Origin: Janthinobacterium sp.
GTDB taxonomy: Bacteria; Pseudomonadota; Gammaproteobacteria; Burkholderiales; Burkholderiaceae_D
Direction: 5' to 3'
Assembly: GCF_009923995.1 (NCBI RefSeq)
Contig: NZ_RFSK01000001.1
Coordinates: forward strand, 1 to 64,000
DNA: 64,000 nt
A program made the position numbers and the translations under genes. The notes beneath the pieces were generated by a model. The model was not told the origin of the DNA, made no database searches, and worked only from the letters and a program-made list of their open reading frames with translations. Of this stretch, positions 17,912 to 26,351 are shown one piece after another. The stretch's first letter is position 1, and each line of letters starts with the position of its first letter.

Positions 17912-18835
17912 TCAATCGGGCCGCATCTGCGCGGCGAAATCGCGCTGGCGGAACTGCTCCAGCAAAAAATCGACGAACACGCGCGTCTTCGCGGGCAGCA
18001 GCTTCTTGCTGGGATAGTACACGGACAGGGGGCCGGAGTCGGCGTGCCAGCCGGGCAGCAACCGGATCAGGGCGCCGCTGCGCAAGTGGGCCAGCGCGTG
18101 CGGCATGGGCAACAGCGCCACGCCCACGCCCAGGATGGCCGCCTGCGCCATCGCTTCCGGGTCGTCAAAGATGGCGCGGGGCCGGCATTCGGCCACGCCT
18201 TCGCCCCCCCGGCCATCGCGCAGTATCCAGCTGCGCAGCCTGCCGCTGCCGGCCGAGCGGCGCGCCACGCCGTCGAAGTGCGCCAGGTCAAGCGGATGCG
18301 CGGGCATGGTTTTGTCCCGCATGAAGGCGGGCGACGCCGTGGCGACGATGTGGGCGTGGCCCAGTTCGCGCGCCACCACGCCGGGCGTCAGTTCGATGCC
18401 GCCGCCGATGGCCACGTCAAACCCCTCGCCGATCAGGTCCACTTGCCGGTTGTCGAAATGGCAGTCGGGGATGACGCCCGGATAGCGTGCGATGAAGTCA
18501 CCCAGCAGGGGAACCACGTAGCTGCGGCCGAACGACGGCGCCATGCTGATTTTCAATATGCCTGCCGGCTGGCCGCCCTCTTCCGCCACGCCGGCGATCG
18601 CTTCCTGCAAGGTGGACAGGGCGCCTTTGACCTGCTGCAGGAAGCGTTCGCCTCCTTCCGTCAGGGTCAGGCGCCGCGTGCTGCGCTGGAACAGCCGCAG
18701 TCCCAGGCTCGCTTCCAGGCGCGCCACGTTCTTGCTGACGGCGGCCGGCGTCAGGCCCAGGCGGCGCGCGGCGGCCGAAAAGCTGCCCAGCTCGGCCGAC
18801 AGCACGAACGATGGCAAGTGATTGAGTGCGTCCAT
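17912..18835 (-). CDS. LysR-family regulator, divergent from an SDR gene
   Basis: A 307-residue LysR-type regulator. A winged helix-turn-helix covers residues 1-60 (SFSAAARRLGLTPAAVSKNVARLEASLG) and a periplasmic-binding-like effector domain fills the rest. It resembles the CrgA/AaeR-like subgroup that commonly sits beside and controls a divergent oxidoreductase. It is transcribed away from the SDR gene at 18958, with 122 bases between the start codons holding the shared control region. Effector and exact target site are not recognisable. Confidence 0.88.
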   Translation of the reverse strand: MDALNHLPSFVLSAELGSFSAAARRLGLTPAAVSKNVARLEASLGLRLFQRSTRRLTLTEGGERFLQQVKGALSTLQEAIAGVAEEGGQPAGILKISMAPSFGRSYVVPLLGDFIARYPGVIPDCHFDNRQVDLIGEGFDVAIGGGIELTPGVVARELGHAHIVATASPAFMRDKTMPAHPLDLAHFDGVARRSAGSGRLRSWILRDGRGGEGVAECRPRAIFDDPEAMAQAAILGVGVALLPMPHALAHLRSGALIRLLPGWHADSGPLSVYYPSKKLLPAKTRVFVDFLLEQFRQRDFAAQMRPD

Positions 18836-18957
18836 GCCCCATTTTACCCGCTTATTTGATCGTCATAGTTGAAAGTGATTGTAGCGATTCATGGCTAGCG
18901 CGGCAGGAATGAAAGGCAGATACTGGGCTTCTCGACTCCTCACTCAGAAAGCCCATC

Positions 18958-19725
18958 ATGCAAACCCAAGCCACCACCAGCACCTCCCTGTCACTGCAAG
19001 ACAAGATCGCTTTTGTGACGGGCGGCTCGCGCGGCATCGGCGCCGCCATCGTCCAGCGCCTGGCGCGCCAAGGCGCCACGGTCGTCTTCACGTATCAAAG
19101 CTCGGCCGCCGAAGCGCAGGCGCTGGCCGCCAAGGTGGAGGCCAACGGCGGCAAGGCCCTGGGCGTGCAAGCCGATGCGGCCGATGCCGACGCACTGACG
19201 GCGGCCATCGACAAGGTGGCGGCGCAGTTTGGCAAGCTCGATATCCTCGTCAACAACGCGGGCGTGTTCCTGCCCGGTTCCATCGACGATTTTTCGCTGG
19301 CGGACTTCGACAAGACCGTGGCCGTCAACGTGCGCGCCGTGTTCGTGGCCATCAAGGCCGCCGTGGCGCACATGCAGACGGGCGGGCGCATCATCAACAT
19401 CGGCAGCACGAATGCCCACCGCATGCCGTTCGGCGGCGCTGCCGCCTATGCCATGAGCAAGTCGGCCCTGAGCGGCCTGACGCAAGGCCTGTCGCGCGAC
19501 CTGGGGCCGCGCGGCATCACCATCAACAACGTGGAACCGGGCCCCGTCGCCACGGACATGAACCCGCCCACGGGCGACTTCGCCGACCTGATGCACGGCC
19601 TGATGGCCCTGCCCCGCCACGGCAGCGCCGAGGAAATCGCCGGCATGGTGGCCTACCTGGCCAGCGAAGAGGCGGCCTTCGTCACGGGCGCGGGACTGAA
19701 GATCGACGGCGGTTTTGCCGCCTGA
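18958..19725 (+). CDS. Short-chain dehydrogenase/reductase
   Basis: A 255-residue classical SDR. The NAD(P)-binding motif TGGSRGIG lies near residue 21. NNAG is at about 99-102, the catalytic serine is in INIGSTNAH, and YAMSK gives the Tyr-x3-Lys pair. The C-terminal FVTGAGLKIDGGFAA is characteristic of 3-oxoacyl-ACP-reductase-like SDRs. The substrate is unknown; the genetic context with a LysR regulator suggests a stress- or aldehyde-related oxidoreductase, not fatty acid synthesis. It converges on the flavoprotein gene at 19753. Confidence 0.87.
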   Translation: MQTQATTSTSLSLQDKIAFVTGGSRGIGAAIVQRLARQGATVVFTYQSSAAEAQALAAKVEANGGKALGVQADAADADALTAAIDKVAAQFGKLDILVNNAGVFLPGSIDDFSLADFDKTVAVNVRAVFVAIKAAVAHMQTGGRIINIGSTNAHRMPFGGAAAYAMSKSALSGLTQGLSRDLGPRGITINNVEPGPVATDMNPPTGDFADLMHGLMALPRHGSAEEIAGMVAYLASEEAAFVTGAGLKIDGGFAA

Positions 19726-19752
19726 TCGCAAGCACGCACCACGGTCCCGGCA

Positions 19753-20715
19753 TTACGCTGCCGGGGCCAGCCCGAACATCAGCGAGCGGTGCGCGGCCAC
19801 GCCCGCCATGGCGCCGTCGGCCACGGCGAACGCCACGCTGCCGGCCATGCGGCCCGCGTCGCCGCAGCAGAAGACGCCCGGCACGCTGCTGGCCTTTTGC
19901 TCGTCGGTGCGCACGAACGGGCCCATGGCACCCTCTTCCAGCGCGCAGCCCAGCTGCGCGGCCAGGGTGCTGGCCAGGCGCGTGCGCGTCGCCACGAACA
20001 GGCCGGCCATCGCGTGGCGGCTGCCGTCCTGCATGACCACGTCGGCCTCGCCGTCGATCCGCGCCACGGGGGCACGCACCACGGTCACGCCGCGCGCGGC
20101 CAGCTGGTCCAGCTGCGCCGCATCGGGCTCGAACGCGCCATTGAGAAAGAAAGTCACCGTGCCCCAGTCGGGCAGCATCAGCGCATGGTGCATGGAGAGG
20201 GGGCCGGTGGCCAGCACGCCGATGGCGCCCTGCTCCAGTTCATAGCCATGGCAATACGGGCAGTGAAACACGCTGCGGCCCCAGCGCTCGGCCAGGCCGG
20301 CGACGGGCGGCAATTCGTCGATCACCCCGGTGGCCAGCACCAGCCGGCGGCCCCGCACGAGCGTGCCGTCTGCCAGGGTCACGTCGTAGCCATTGCCGCC
20401 GCCCGACGGCGCCGCTGCCACGGCCGTGCCGTCCAGCCAGGACACGCTGGCATACGCCAGCAGCTGCGCCTTGCCCTCGGCGGCGATGGCGGCCGTCCCG
20501 CTTCCGTCGCGAGTGAGAAATCCGTGGGAATGGCTGGCGTAGCGGTTGCGGCGCTGGCCGCCGTCGACCACGAGAACGCGGCGGCGGGCGCGCGCCAGCT
20601 GCGTGGCGGCCGACAGGCCCGCGTAGCTGCCACCGACGATGATGGCGTCGAACGGGACGTCGGATGCGGCGGCAGGCGCGGTGCCGCCCCCGTCTTGGGA
20701 TTCAGGAATGGGCAT
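19753..20715 (-). CDS. Thioredoxin-reductase-like FAD/NAD(P) oxidoreductase
   Basis: A 320-residue two-dinucleotide-binding flavoprotein. FAD binds at DAIIVGGSYAGLSAA near the N-terminus, a redox pair lies in HCPYCHGYEL at about residue 155, and the C-terminal FAD motif is VFCCGDAG. Proteins of this shape reduce thioredoxin-like or other disulphide substrates. Its start lies 14 bases inside the upstream Rrf2 gene, so the two are coupled and the flavoprotein is probably the Rrf2 target. The N-terminal 20 residues are Ala/Gly/Pro-rich and not conserved. Confidence 0.87.
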   Translation of the reverse strand: MPIPESQDGGGTAPAAASDVPFDAIIVGGSYAGLSAATQLARARRRVLVVDGGQRRNRYASHSHGFLTRDGSGTAAIAAEGKAQLLAYASVSWLDGTAVAAAPSGGGNGYDVTLADGTLVRGRRLVLATGVIDELPPVAGLAERWGRSVFHCPYCHGYELEQGAIGVLATGPLSMHHALMLPDWGTVTFFLNGAFEPDAAQLDQLAARGVTVVRAPVARIDGEADVVMQDGSRHAMAGLFVATRTRLASTLAAQLGCALEEGAMGPFVRTDEQKASSVPGVFCCGDAGRMAGSVAFAVADGAMAGVAAHRSLMFGLAPAA

Positions 20716-21154
20716 GCGGTGCTCCTTGGTGGGTGGCGTATTGTTGGCTGAAGCGCTGGGCCAGGTCGGCCAGGGTGACGGCGCCGAAGCGCCGCAGCAG
20801 CAGCGTCTCGGCTTCGTCGAAGGCGCCGGCCAGCGACTGGTTGACTACCTGCTCGACCAGGCAGCCCGGCTGCTCGACGCGGTTGCCCATGGCGAAGATG
20901 GCGGGCGACCCGACGGCCACGTAAATGTCGTGCAGGGTCACGCCGTGCAGGTCGCAGGCGATGCGCCAGCCGCCGCCATGGCCCTTGAGCGAGGCCACGT
21001 AGCCCCGCTCGCGCAGGCCGGCCATCACGCGCCGCACCAGCACGGGATTGGTGTCCAGGTAGCCGGCGAGTTCTTCGGACGTCATCGGGCGTCCCGCGTG
21101 GGCCATGTGCAGCAGCACATGGAGGATCGATGATAGTTTGCTGTCGCGTCTCAT
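20702..21154 (-). CDS. Rrf2-family transcriptional regulator without a cluster triad
   Basis: A 150-residue Rrf2 protein: MRRDSKLSSILHVLLHMA, a helix-turn-helix around SEELAGYLDTNPVLVRRVMAGL, and wing GHGGGWRIA. Only two cysteines are visible (IAC, PGC), so it does not carry the three-cysteine iron-sulphur motif of NsrR or IscR and resembles the YwnA/CymR side of the family. A redox-switch role through thiols is possible. Start 21154 is the conserved family start; the frame is open 12 codons further upstream. It leads a two-gene operon with the flavoprotein. Confidence 0.85.
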   Translation of the reverse strand: MRRDSKLSSILHVLLHMAHAGRPMTSEELAGYLDTNPVLVRRVMAGLRERGYVASLKGHGGGWRIACDLHGVTLHDIYVAVGSPAIFAMGNRVEQPGCLVEQVVNQSLAGAFDEAETLLLRRFGAVTLADLAQRFSQQYATHQGAPHAHS

Positions 21155-21212
21155 GTAACCAATGATAGTACATGAAATCCATATCTGCAAGCCAGTTGCA
21201 TTTTTGCGGCAT

Positions 21213-21246
21213 AAAAAAAGGGGCCAGACCCTTTGGGTCTGACCCC
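21213..21246 (-). terminator. Intrinsic terminator of the dehydrogenase operon
   Basis: On the minus strand GGGGTCAGACCC, a three-base loop and GGGTCTGGCCCC are followed by seven T. One G-T mismatch sits in the stem. It lies 33 bases after the cytochrome gene. The GGGTCAGACCC-type stem resembles a hairpin often repeated in Burkholderiales intergenic regions; only one copy was seen here. Confidence 0.85.
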
Positions 21247-21278
21247 AGCCGTTGCTTCAGGGGGTGTTGTTAACGTGC

Positions 21279-22667
21279 CTATGCATCCTTGCGCCGGCGT
21301 CCGCGCCACCACAGCAGCAATGCCAGCAGCACCAGCACGCCGACGATGATGCCCGCGCGGGCCAGGCCGATCAGGTTCGAGGCGGGACCGCCGTTGCGCA
21401 GGGTCGTCACCTGTTCCGCCGTCACCTTGACGTCGGGATTGCCGTACATCTTCTGCACGTAATTGCCCAGGGTGACGATCTGCTCGTCCGACAGGGCCTG
21501 GCGGAAGGCCGGCATCAAATGGCCGGCATGGCTGCCCTTGCCATCCTGCCGTTCCACGCCATCGAGGATGGCCATCACCAGGTTGTTGCTGTTGCTGCGG
21601 CCCGTCACCGAGTTGTGGAACAGGGGCGGCAGGCTGCCATCGAAACTGCCCTCGCCCTTGGCCTGGTGGCAGCTGGCGCACTGCGCATCGTACAGCTGCG
21701 CACCCGACATCTTGTTCAGGTTTTGCGGCAGCGGCACGCCGCGGATGCTGGCCAGCTCGTCGCCCGCCTTGCCCCATTGCGTCACCGGCTGCGTATCGGC
21801 CTTGTCGCGGATGGCCGGCACGCCCTTGACGTAGTGGGCGATGGCGTTCAGGTCGGCGTCGCTCAGGTGCTTCAGGCTATGGTCGATGGCTTCGGCCATC
21901 GGCCCCGCCGCCTGCGCCTTGTTGGCCGCGCGGCCCGTGCGCAGGTAGTCGACCAGTTCCTGCTGGCTCCAGCCGCCCACGCCGCTGTGGATGTCCGAGG
22001 TGATGTTCGGCGCATACCAGGTGCCCAGGTCGGCGCCGCCCAGTTCCTTCGACATCTGCTCGGCCATCAGCGCATTGCGCGGCGTATGGCAGGTGGTGCA
22101 GTGGGCCAGGCCCTGCGCCAGGTAGGCGCCGCGGTTCCATTCCATGCTCTTCGCCGTATCGACCACGAAGGGCTTCTTGTCCAGGAAGAGCAGGTTCCAG
22201 CCCGCCATCGACAGGCGGATATTGAAGGGGAACGGCAGGTCCGTCGCCTGCGCCGGCGCCGCGTCCACGGCCGCCACGCCGTGCATGAAGTAGTCATACA
22301 GGGCCGCCGTGTCCTCGTCCGTCACCTTGGCGTAGGCCGTGTAGGGCATGGCCGGATACAGGTTGGCGCCGTCGGCGCGCACGCCATGGCGCACGGCGTC
22401 GGAAAACTGCTTGAGCGTGTACTTGCCGATGCCGTGCGTGGTCGATGGCGTGATGTTGGTGGCAACGATGGCCCCCAGCGGCGTGGCCAGGGCCAAGCCG
22501 CCAGCCATCGGTTTGCCGCCCGGCACGCTATGGCAGGCGATGCAGTCGCCGGCCGTGGCCAGGTAGCGGCCGCGCTCGATGGCCGCCGCGTCGGGGCCGG
22601 CCGCCAGCACGGGCAAGGCCAGCGAGAGCAAGGCGGCGCCGGCCGCCATTCTGAAGGTCGCCATCAT
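21279..22667 (-). CDS. Triheme cytochrome c subunit (beta) of FAD-dependent sugar/gluconate dehydrogenase
   Basis: A 462-residue exported cytochrome. It has a signal peptide ending LALPVLAAG, three CxxCH heme sites (CIACH near residue 40, CTTCH near 190, CASCH near 335), and a C-terminal membrane anchor (GIIVGVLVLLALLLWW) before a basic tail. In this family the cytochrome passes electrons from the flavin subunit to the quinone pool. Start 22667 overlaps the stop of the alpha-subunit gene by four bases, with GGGAG seven bases upstream. It is the last gene of a porin-gamma-alpha-beta operon. Confidence 0.92.
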   Translation of the reverse strand: MMATFRMAAGAALLSLALPVLAAGPDAAAIERGRYLATAGDCIACHSVPGGKPMAGGLALATPLGAIVATNITPSTTHGIGKYTLKQFSDAVRHGVRADGANLYPAMPYTAYAKVTDEDTAALYDYFMHGVAAVDAAPAQATDLPFPFNIRLSMAGWNLLFLDKKPFVVDTAKSMEWNRGAYLAQGLAHCTTCHTPRNALMAEQMSKELGGADLGTWYAPNITSDIHSGVGGWSQQELVDYLRTGRAANKAQAAGPMAEAIDHSLKHLSDADLNAIAHYVKGVPAIRDKADTQPVTQWGKAGDELASIRGVPLPQNLNKMSGAQLYDAQCASCHQAKGEGSFDGSLPPLFHNSVTGRSNSNNLVMAILDGVERQDGKGSHAGHLMPAFRQALSDEQIVTLGNYVQKMYGNPDVKVTAEQVTTLRNGGPASNLIGLARAGIIVGVLVLLALLLWWRGRRRKDA

Positions 22668-24274
22668 GCTGTCGCTCCCTGTTGTTCGTCGAGGATGTGC
22701 TTGACGGTGCGCAAGGCCACGGCCAGGCCGTTTTCCGTCGAGTTGCAGGTGCCGGACGTGGGCAGCACGCCGGTGCTGCACAGGAACAGGTTGGCGTGGT
22801 CGAAAGTGCGGCCCCACTGGTCGCAGACGGCCTTGGCGGGGTCGGAACCCATCGACAGGGTGCCGCAGATGTGCTGGTTGTTGGCAAACACGCCTTCCTT
22901 GCTGTGGCGCAGATTGGTGCCGCCCATCAGTCTGGCGATATTCTCGAAATCCTGCTTCGAGCGCTCGTGGCCCCGCTTGGTGTACTCGTCGATCGAATAG
23001 TGCGCCTGCGGCTTGGGGATGCCCATGGCATCCTTTTCGCTGCTCAGGGCGATGCGGTTTTCCGGGTTCGGCAGCACTTCCAGCACGTTTTTCAGGCTCA
23101 TTTCGCGGGCCGAACGGAAGCGCAGCTGCCGTTCGAACTCCTCGCCGAACACGCCATTGCCGATCAGCTCCTTGGTCGTGCCATCGACGCGCGAGATGTT
23201 CGTGAAGTCCAGGCGGTACGGCGAATGCTGGCTGCGGAAATCGCCGTCGCGCATGGTGTTGATGGAATTGGGGCTTTGCGGGCCCCGGCCCAGCCACAGG
23301 TCTTCGTCGGCGTCGAAAGTAATCGAAGTGCTCGGGTGGTCCATCAGGTTGCGGCCCACCATGTCGCTGCTGTTGGCCAGGCCGTTCGGGTACTTGTCCG
23401 AAGCGGAAACGAGCAGCAGGCGCGGGCTTTCGATGCCGTTGGCGGCCAGGATGAAGGTCTTGGCCGTCACCCGGTGGCTCTTCTTGTCGACGTCGTAGTA
23501 CAGCGCGGCCGTGATGCGGCCCTGGGCATCGTGTTCCAGCTTGTAGACGTTGGCATTGCAGACGATCTGCACGCCGGCCGCTTCGGCCTGCTGCGCGGCG
23601 ATGCCGCCATGGTATTGCGCGTCGATGGGGCAGATCGGCTGGCAGCTGTTGTTGCCGCAGCAGGCGGGACGGCCGCCGTAGCTGACGCTGTTGCGCGCCA
23701 CCGTGTTGCCCACCACCTTGAACGTGGGGTCGAGGCGCTCGCGGATGCGGCGCATGGCGTACGGCTCCGCCACGGAATCCATCGGGAAGGCCTGCTTGCG
23801 CGGCGAGCCCGTGTTTTCCGCGCCGGAGACGCCCATGATTTCTTCCGCTTCCTGGTAGAACGGCTCCAGGTCTTCATAGCTGATGGGCCAGTCGACGCCC
23901 ACGCCGTACAGGGTATGGATGCGGAAATCGTTCGGCACGTTGCGCCACGCCTGCGCGGCCCAGTGCCACGAGGTGCCGCCAAACTGGCGGATGTATTCGG
24001 CCGGATACGGATACGGGCCGGCCTGCACCAGGTAGCCATTGTCCTTCGGCTGGTAGATCGGGTGCGGCGCCGTGGCGACGGACGGATACGGCGACATCCA
24101 GTCGCTGCGGCGCGTCGTGTTGCGGAAACGGGCGACGATTTCGCCGCGCGAGACACGCGGTCCCGCTTCCAGGATCAGCACCGAGGCGCCGGCCAGCGCG
24201 AGCTTGCGCGCGGCCAGGGAGCCGATGATGCCGGAGCCGATCACGAGGTAATCGGCGGAGAGTTGTTCAGCCAT
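22664..24274 (-). CDS. FAD-dependent GMC dehydrogenase, catalytic alpha subunit (glucose/gluconate type)
   Basis: A 536-residue GMC-family flavoprotein: the FAD motif VIGSGIIGSLAA at the N-terminus, FGGTSWHWAAQ, and the C-terminal active-site segments NQHICGTLSMG and CNSTENGLAVAL. The cluster CCGNNSCQPICP near residue 212 matches the 3Fe-4S ligands of Burkholderia-type FAD-glucose dehydrogenase. It oxidises a sugar, aldonate or polyol in the periplasm. It has no signal peptide of its own and is expected to be exported by hitch-hiking with the Tat-signal gamma subunit. Whether the substrate is glucose, gluconate or 2-ketogluconate cannot be decided from sequence. Confidence 0.9.
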   Translation of the reverse strand: MAEQLSADYLVIGSGIIGSLAARKLALAGASVLILEAGPRVSRGEIVARFRNTTRRSDWMSPYPSVATAPHPIYQPKDNGYLVQAGPYPYPAEYIRQFGGTSWHWAAQAWRNVPNDFRIHTLYGVGVDWPISYEDLEPFYQEAEEIMGVSGAENTGSPRKQAFPMDSVAEPYAMRRIRERLDPTFKVVGNTVARNSVSYGGRPACCGNNSCQPICPIDAQYHGGIAAQQAEAAGVQIVCNANVYKLEHDAQGRITAALYYDVDKKSHRVTAKTFILAANGIESPRLLLVSASDKYPNGLANSSDMVGRNLMDHPSTSITFDADEDLWLGRGPQSPNSINTMRDGDFRSQHSPYRLDFTNISRVDGTTKELIGNGVFGEEFERQLRFRSAREMSLKNVLEVLPNPENRIALSSEKDAMGIPKPQAHYSIDEYTKRGHERSKQDFENIARLMGGTNLRHSKEGVFANNQHICGTLSMGSDPAKAVCDQWGRTFDHANLFLCSTGVLPTSGTCNSTENGLAVALRTVKHILDEQQGATA

Positions 24275-24283
24275 GATGGCTCC

Positions 24284-24799
24284 TTAAATTGGTTTTCTGG
24301 CCCAGCTGCCGTAGGCGCCGTAGGAATACGTGGGCGGCTTGAGCACGTCGGCCACGACGGCCGCGTTCAGCGCCTGCTCGTAGGCGACGCAGACGGCCGC
24401 CTCGCCCGTGCCGACGATGCCCAGGTACCAGGCACTGGCGATCTGGCGCGGCAGGGCCGCCAGCGGCGACTGCGCCGCGTCAAGCGCCTGCTGCAGGCCG
24501 GCGGCCTGCAAGCCCTGCGCATTGATCAGCGCCAGCAGCGTGCGCACATTCGCGGGGAAGGCGGCGTCCTGCGCCACCAGCGCGTCGTACAGGCGCTTGG
24601 CCAGCGCCGGGTCGAGCACCTGGCGCCCGACCAGCATGGCCGACACGCCGAGGAAGGCGCCCTGCTCCGCATTGGCGACCGGCTCGGCCAGCGCCCAGGG
24701 AATCAGCGCCGCCGCCGAAGCCGACAGCAAGCCGGCCAGCACCATGCGGCGGCCGGGATTCAGAGGGCCGCGGCCCTCCTTGTGATGTGTAGCGTCCAA
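24284..24799 (-). CDS. Tat-exported small (gamma) subunit of the FAD-dependent dehydrogenase
   Basis: A 171-residue subunit with a twin-arginine signal (GRRMVLAGLLSASAAALIPW) and the family C-terminus AWYLGIVGTGEAAVCVAYEQ followed by a short WARKPI tail. Gamma subunits act as export chaperones and scaffolds for the catalytic subunit. The preferred start is TTG at 24799, with GGGAG six bases upstream. An ATG-initiated frame from 24922 would overlap the porin gene and add a non-conserved Arg-rich stretch. It begins 28 bases after the porin stop and ends 9 bases before the alpha gene. Confidence 0.85.
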   Translation of the reverse strand: MDATHHKEGRGPLNPGRRMVLAGLLSASAAALIPWALAEPVANAEQGAFLGVSAMLVGRQVLDPALAKRLYDALVAQDAAFPANVRTLLALINAQGLQAAGLQQALDAAQSPLAALPRQIASAWYLGIVGTGEAAVCVAYEQALNAAVVADVLKPPTYSYGAYGSWARKPI

Positions 24800-24827
24800 T
24801 TGAAGCTCCCGTGAGTTCTGCAACCGT

Positions 24828-25994
24828 TCAGAAAGAGTGCTTGAGACCGACCATGACCACCGTCTGGCCGCCGTCCGACGACGGCGTGCCGTTCTGCGAA
24901 TCGCCGACCGAGGCGACGGCATCGACGATGGCGCCGTTCTGGCCCAGGGTCTGGCCGCGCGCCAGCTGGCGCGCTTCGATCAGGTAGATCGCGGTACGCT
25001 TCGACAGCGCATAATTCTGCTCGAACGACAGCTGGCGGTAGCGCGCGCGGTCGGCGATGCCGTTGGCGCGGCTGGCGAAGGTGTCGCTGTAGCCGGCGGC
25101 CAGGAACCACCGCGGCGTCAGCTGGTAGCTGGAGATCAGGCCGGCCGTGTTGAAGATGGCCGTATCGCGGAAGGCGGAGCGGGTGCCGGCCTGGTATTGC
25201 ACGTTGCTGGCATTGGCGCCCACCATCCACTTGCCCATGGTGTAGCGCGCGCTGGCGGCGATGTACTGGATGCTGTCGGCCGTGGCATAGCCCTGGTTGA
25301 TGGCGGAGATGCCGAAGCTGGCCGAGGCCTTGTCGCTCCAGCCCGTGCCATTCTCGCCATTCTTCAGTTTCAGGTAGCCCAGCGCGAATTCGGCCGGCGA
25401 GGTGCTGTACTTGACGGCGGCGCTGAAGCTGCTGCCCACGGCATTGCCGTCGGCCGCTTCGCCGAAGCCGTACTGCGCGCTGGCCTGCAGGCCGCGCCAG
25501 ACCGGCGTGCTGTAGCTCAGGGAGTTGTTGATGCGCACGGTGGTATCGAGGCCGTCGATATCGCCAGGGTGGGCGCCGGTGGCGCCCGTCAGGATATTGC
25601 TCGACGCGAGGGAACCGACCAGCAGGTAGTACGGCGTGTACTGGCGGCCGGCCGTCAGCGTACCGTAGGCCTGCGACTGCAAGCCCACGTAGGCCTGGCG
25701 GTTGAACAGCGAGCCGGCCGTGCTTTGCGCGCCCGTGTCGCTTTCAAAGCCGCTTTCCAGCAAGAACAGCGCCTTCAGGTCGCCGCCCAGGTCTTCCACG
25801 CCCTGGAAACCGATCTTGCTGGCGGACAAACTGCCGCTGCGCATATAGGTATTCGAGTTGCCGCCCTGGTTGCTCGTGTACGCGGTCGCCGCGTCGACCA
25901 CGCCATAGATGCTGACATTGCTCTGGGCGCAAACGTTTGCGCCGACGAGTGAAACGGCAGCCAGCGCCACGGCGCGCATGCAAGTAGTTTTCAT
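24828..25994 (-). CDS. Gram-negative porin, first gene of the dehydrogenase operon
   Basis: A 388-residue trimeric-type outer membrane porin of the betaproteobacterial family. It has a signal peptide ending at NVCAQSN, then SSIYG-like opening VSIYGVVDAATAYTSN, the conserved KIGFQGVEDLGGDLKALF / ESGF block, FNRQAYVGLQ, and a C-terminal aromatic residue (LKHSF). SD AGGA lies before the ATG. Placement ahead of a periplasmic dehydrogenase suggests it admits the sugar or aldonate substrate. The same porin type recurs at 36573 in the gentisate cluster, each copy tied to a different pathway. Confidence 0.9.
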   Translation of the reverse strand: MKTTCMRAVALAAVSLVGANVCAQSNVSIYGVVDAATAYTSNQGGNSNTYMRSGSLSASKIGFQGVEDLGGDLKALFLLESGFESDTGAQSTAGSLFNRQAYVGLQSQAYGTLTAGRQYTPYYLLVGSLASSNILTGATGAHPGDIDGLDTTVRINNSLSYSTPVWRGLQASAQYGFGEAADGNAVGSSFSAAVKYSTSPAEFALGYLKLKNGENGTGWSDKASASFGISAINQGYATADSIQYIAASARYTMGKWMVGANASNVQYQAGTRSAFRDTAIFNTAGLISSYQLTPRWFLAAGYSDTFASRANGIADRARYRQLSFEQNYALSKRTAIYLIEARQLARGQTLGQNGAIVDAVASVGDSQNGTPSSDGGQTVVMVGLKHSF

Positions 25995-26115
25995 TTTTTT
26001 CCTGACTTTCCTGTTTTATTGTACGCCTGCCATTTTTTTCCGTCGGGAGACGGAAATACGGCGGTGGCGCCGCGCTGCCGCTCCGCCTGATCGCCGGAAC
26101 GTGCGCTTTTTCTTC

Positions 26116-26129
26116 TTGATTTGGATCAA
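26116..26129. promoter_or_regulatory. Perfect FNR/ANR box in the porin-dehydrogenase leader
   Basis: TTGATTTGGATCAA matches TTGAT-N4-ATCAA at all fixed positions. It lies immediately downstream of the predicted start site (about +3 to +16) of the porin-dehydrogenase operon, a position expected to block transcription when FNR/ANR is active under low oxygen. Confidence 0.7.
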
Positions 26130-26138
26130 GTGAGGCAA

Positions 26139-26166
26139 ATTATACGCCGAATTACTCACATGTAAG
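26139..26166 (-). promoter_or_regulatory. Predicted promoter of the porin-dehydrogenase operon
   Basis: Minus-strand CTTACA (26161-26166), 16-base spacer, perfect TATAAT (26139-26144), giving a start near 26132 and a leader of about 138 bases before the porin ATG. Confidence 0.55.
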
Positions 26167-26185
26167 TGATTGACTGTAAGGCATA

Positions 26186-26223
26186 GTCTTATAGCAAAAC
26201 ATTCATTGGTCTTATAGCAAAAC
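26186..26223. repeat. 15-bp direct repeat upstream of the dehydrogenase promoter
   Basis: GTCTTATAGCAAAAC occurs exactly twice, at 26186-26200 and 26209-26223, with a 23-bp period (about two helical turns). Relative to the predicted start it spans about -54 to -91, the usual place for tandem activator sites such as those of response regulators or AraC-type proteins. Confidence 0.65.
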
Positions 26224-26351
26224 GTAGCGGCGCACGGGCGCAAGCCCCGCAGCGTGCGGAAATTATCAAAAACAGCATGGAAAAATCAGCGGCGGCACGT
26301 GCTGAAAAACACGCGCCGCAAAGACGGTCAGGTGACGGGAGGGGAAACCGC

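Noticed and set aside
21213-21246. GGGTCAGACCC hairpin as a mobile repeat or attachment site
   Set aside because: Only one copy is present and it ends in a T-run directly after an operon, so a terminator explains it.
22682-24814. Long plus-strand frame opposite the GMC dehydrogenase
   Set aside because: A codon-phase shadow; the dehydrogenase has clear FAD and cluster motifs on the minus strand.
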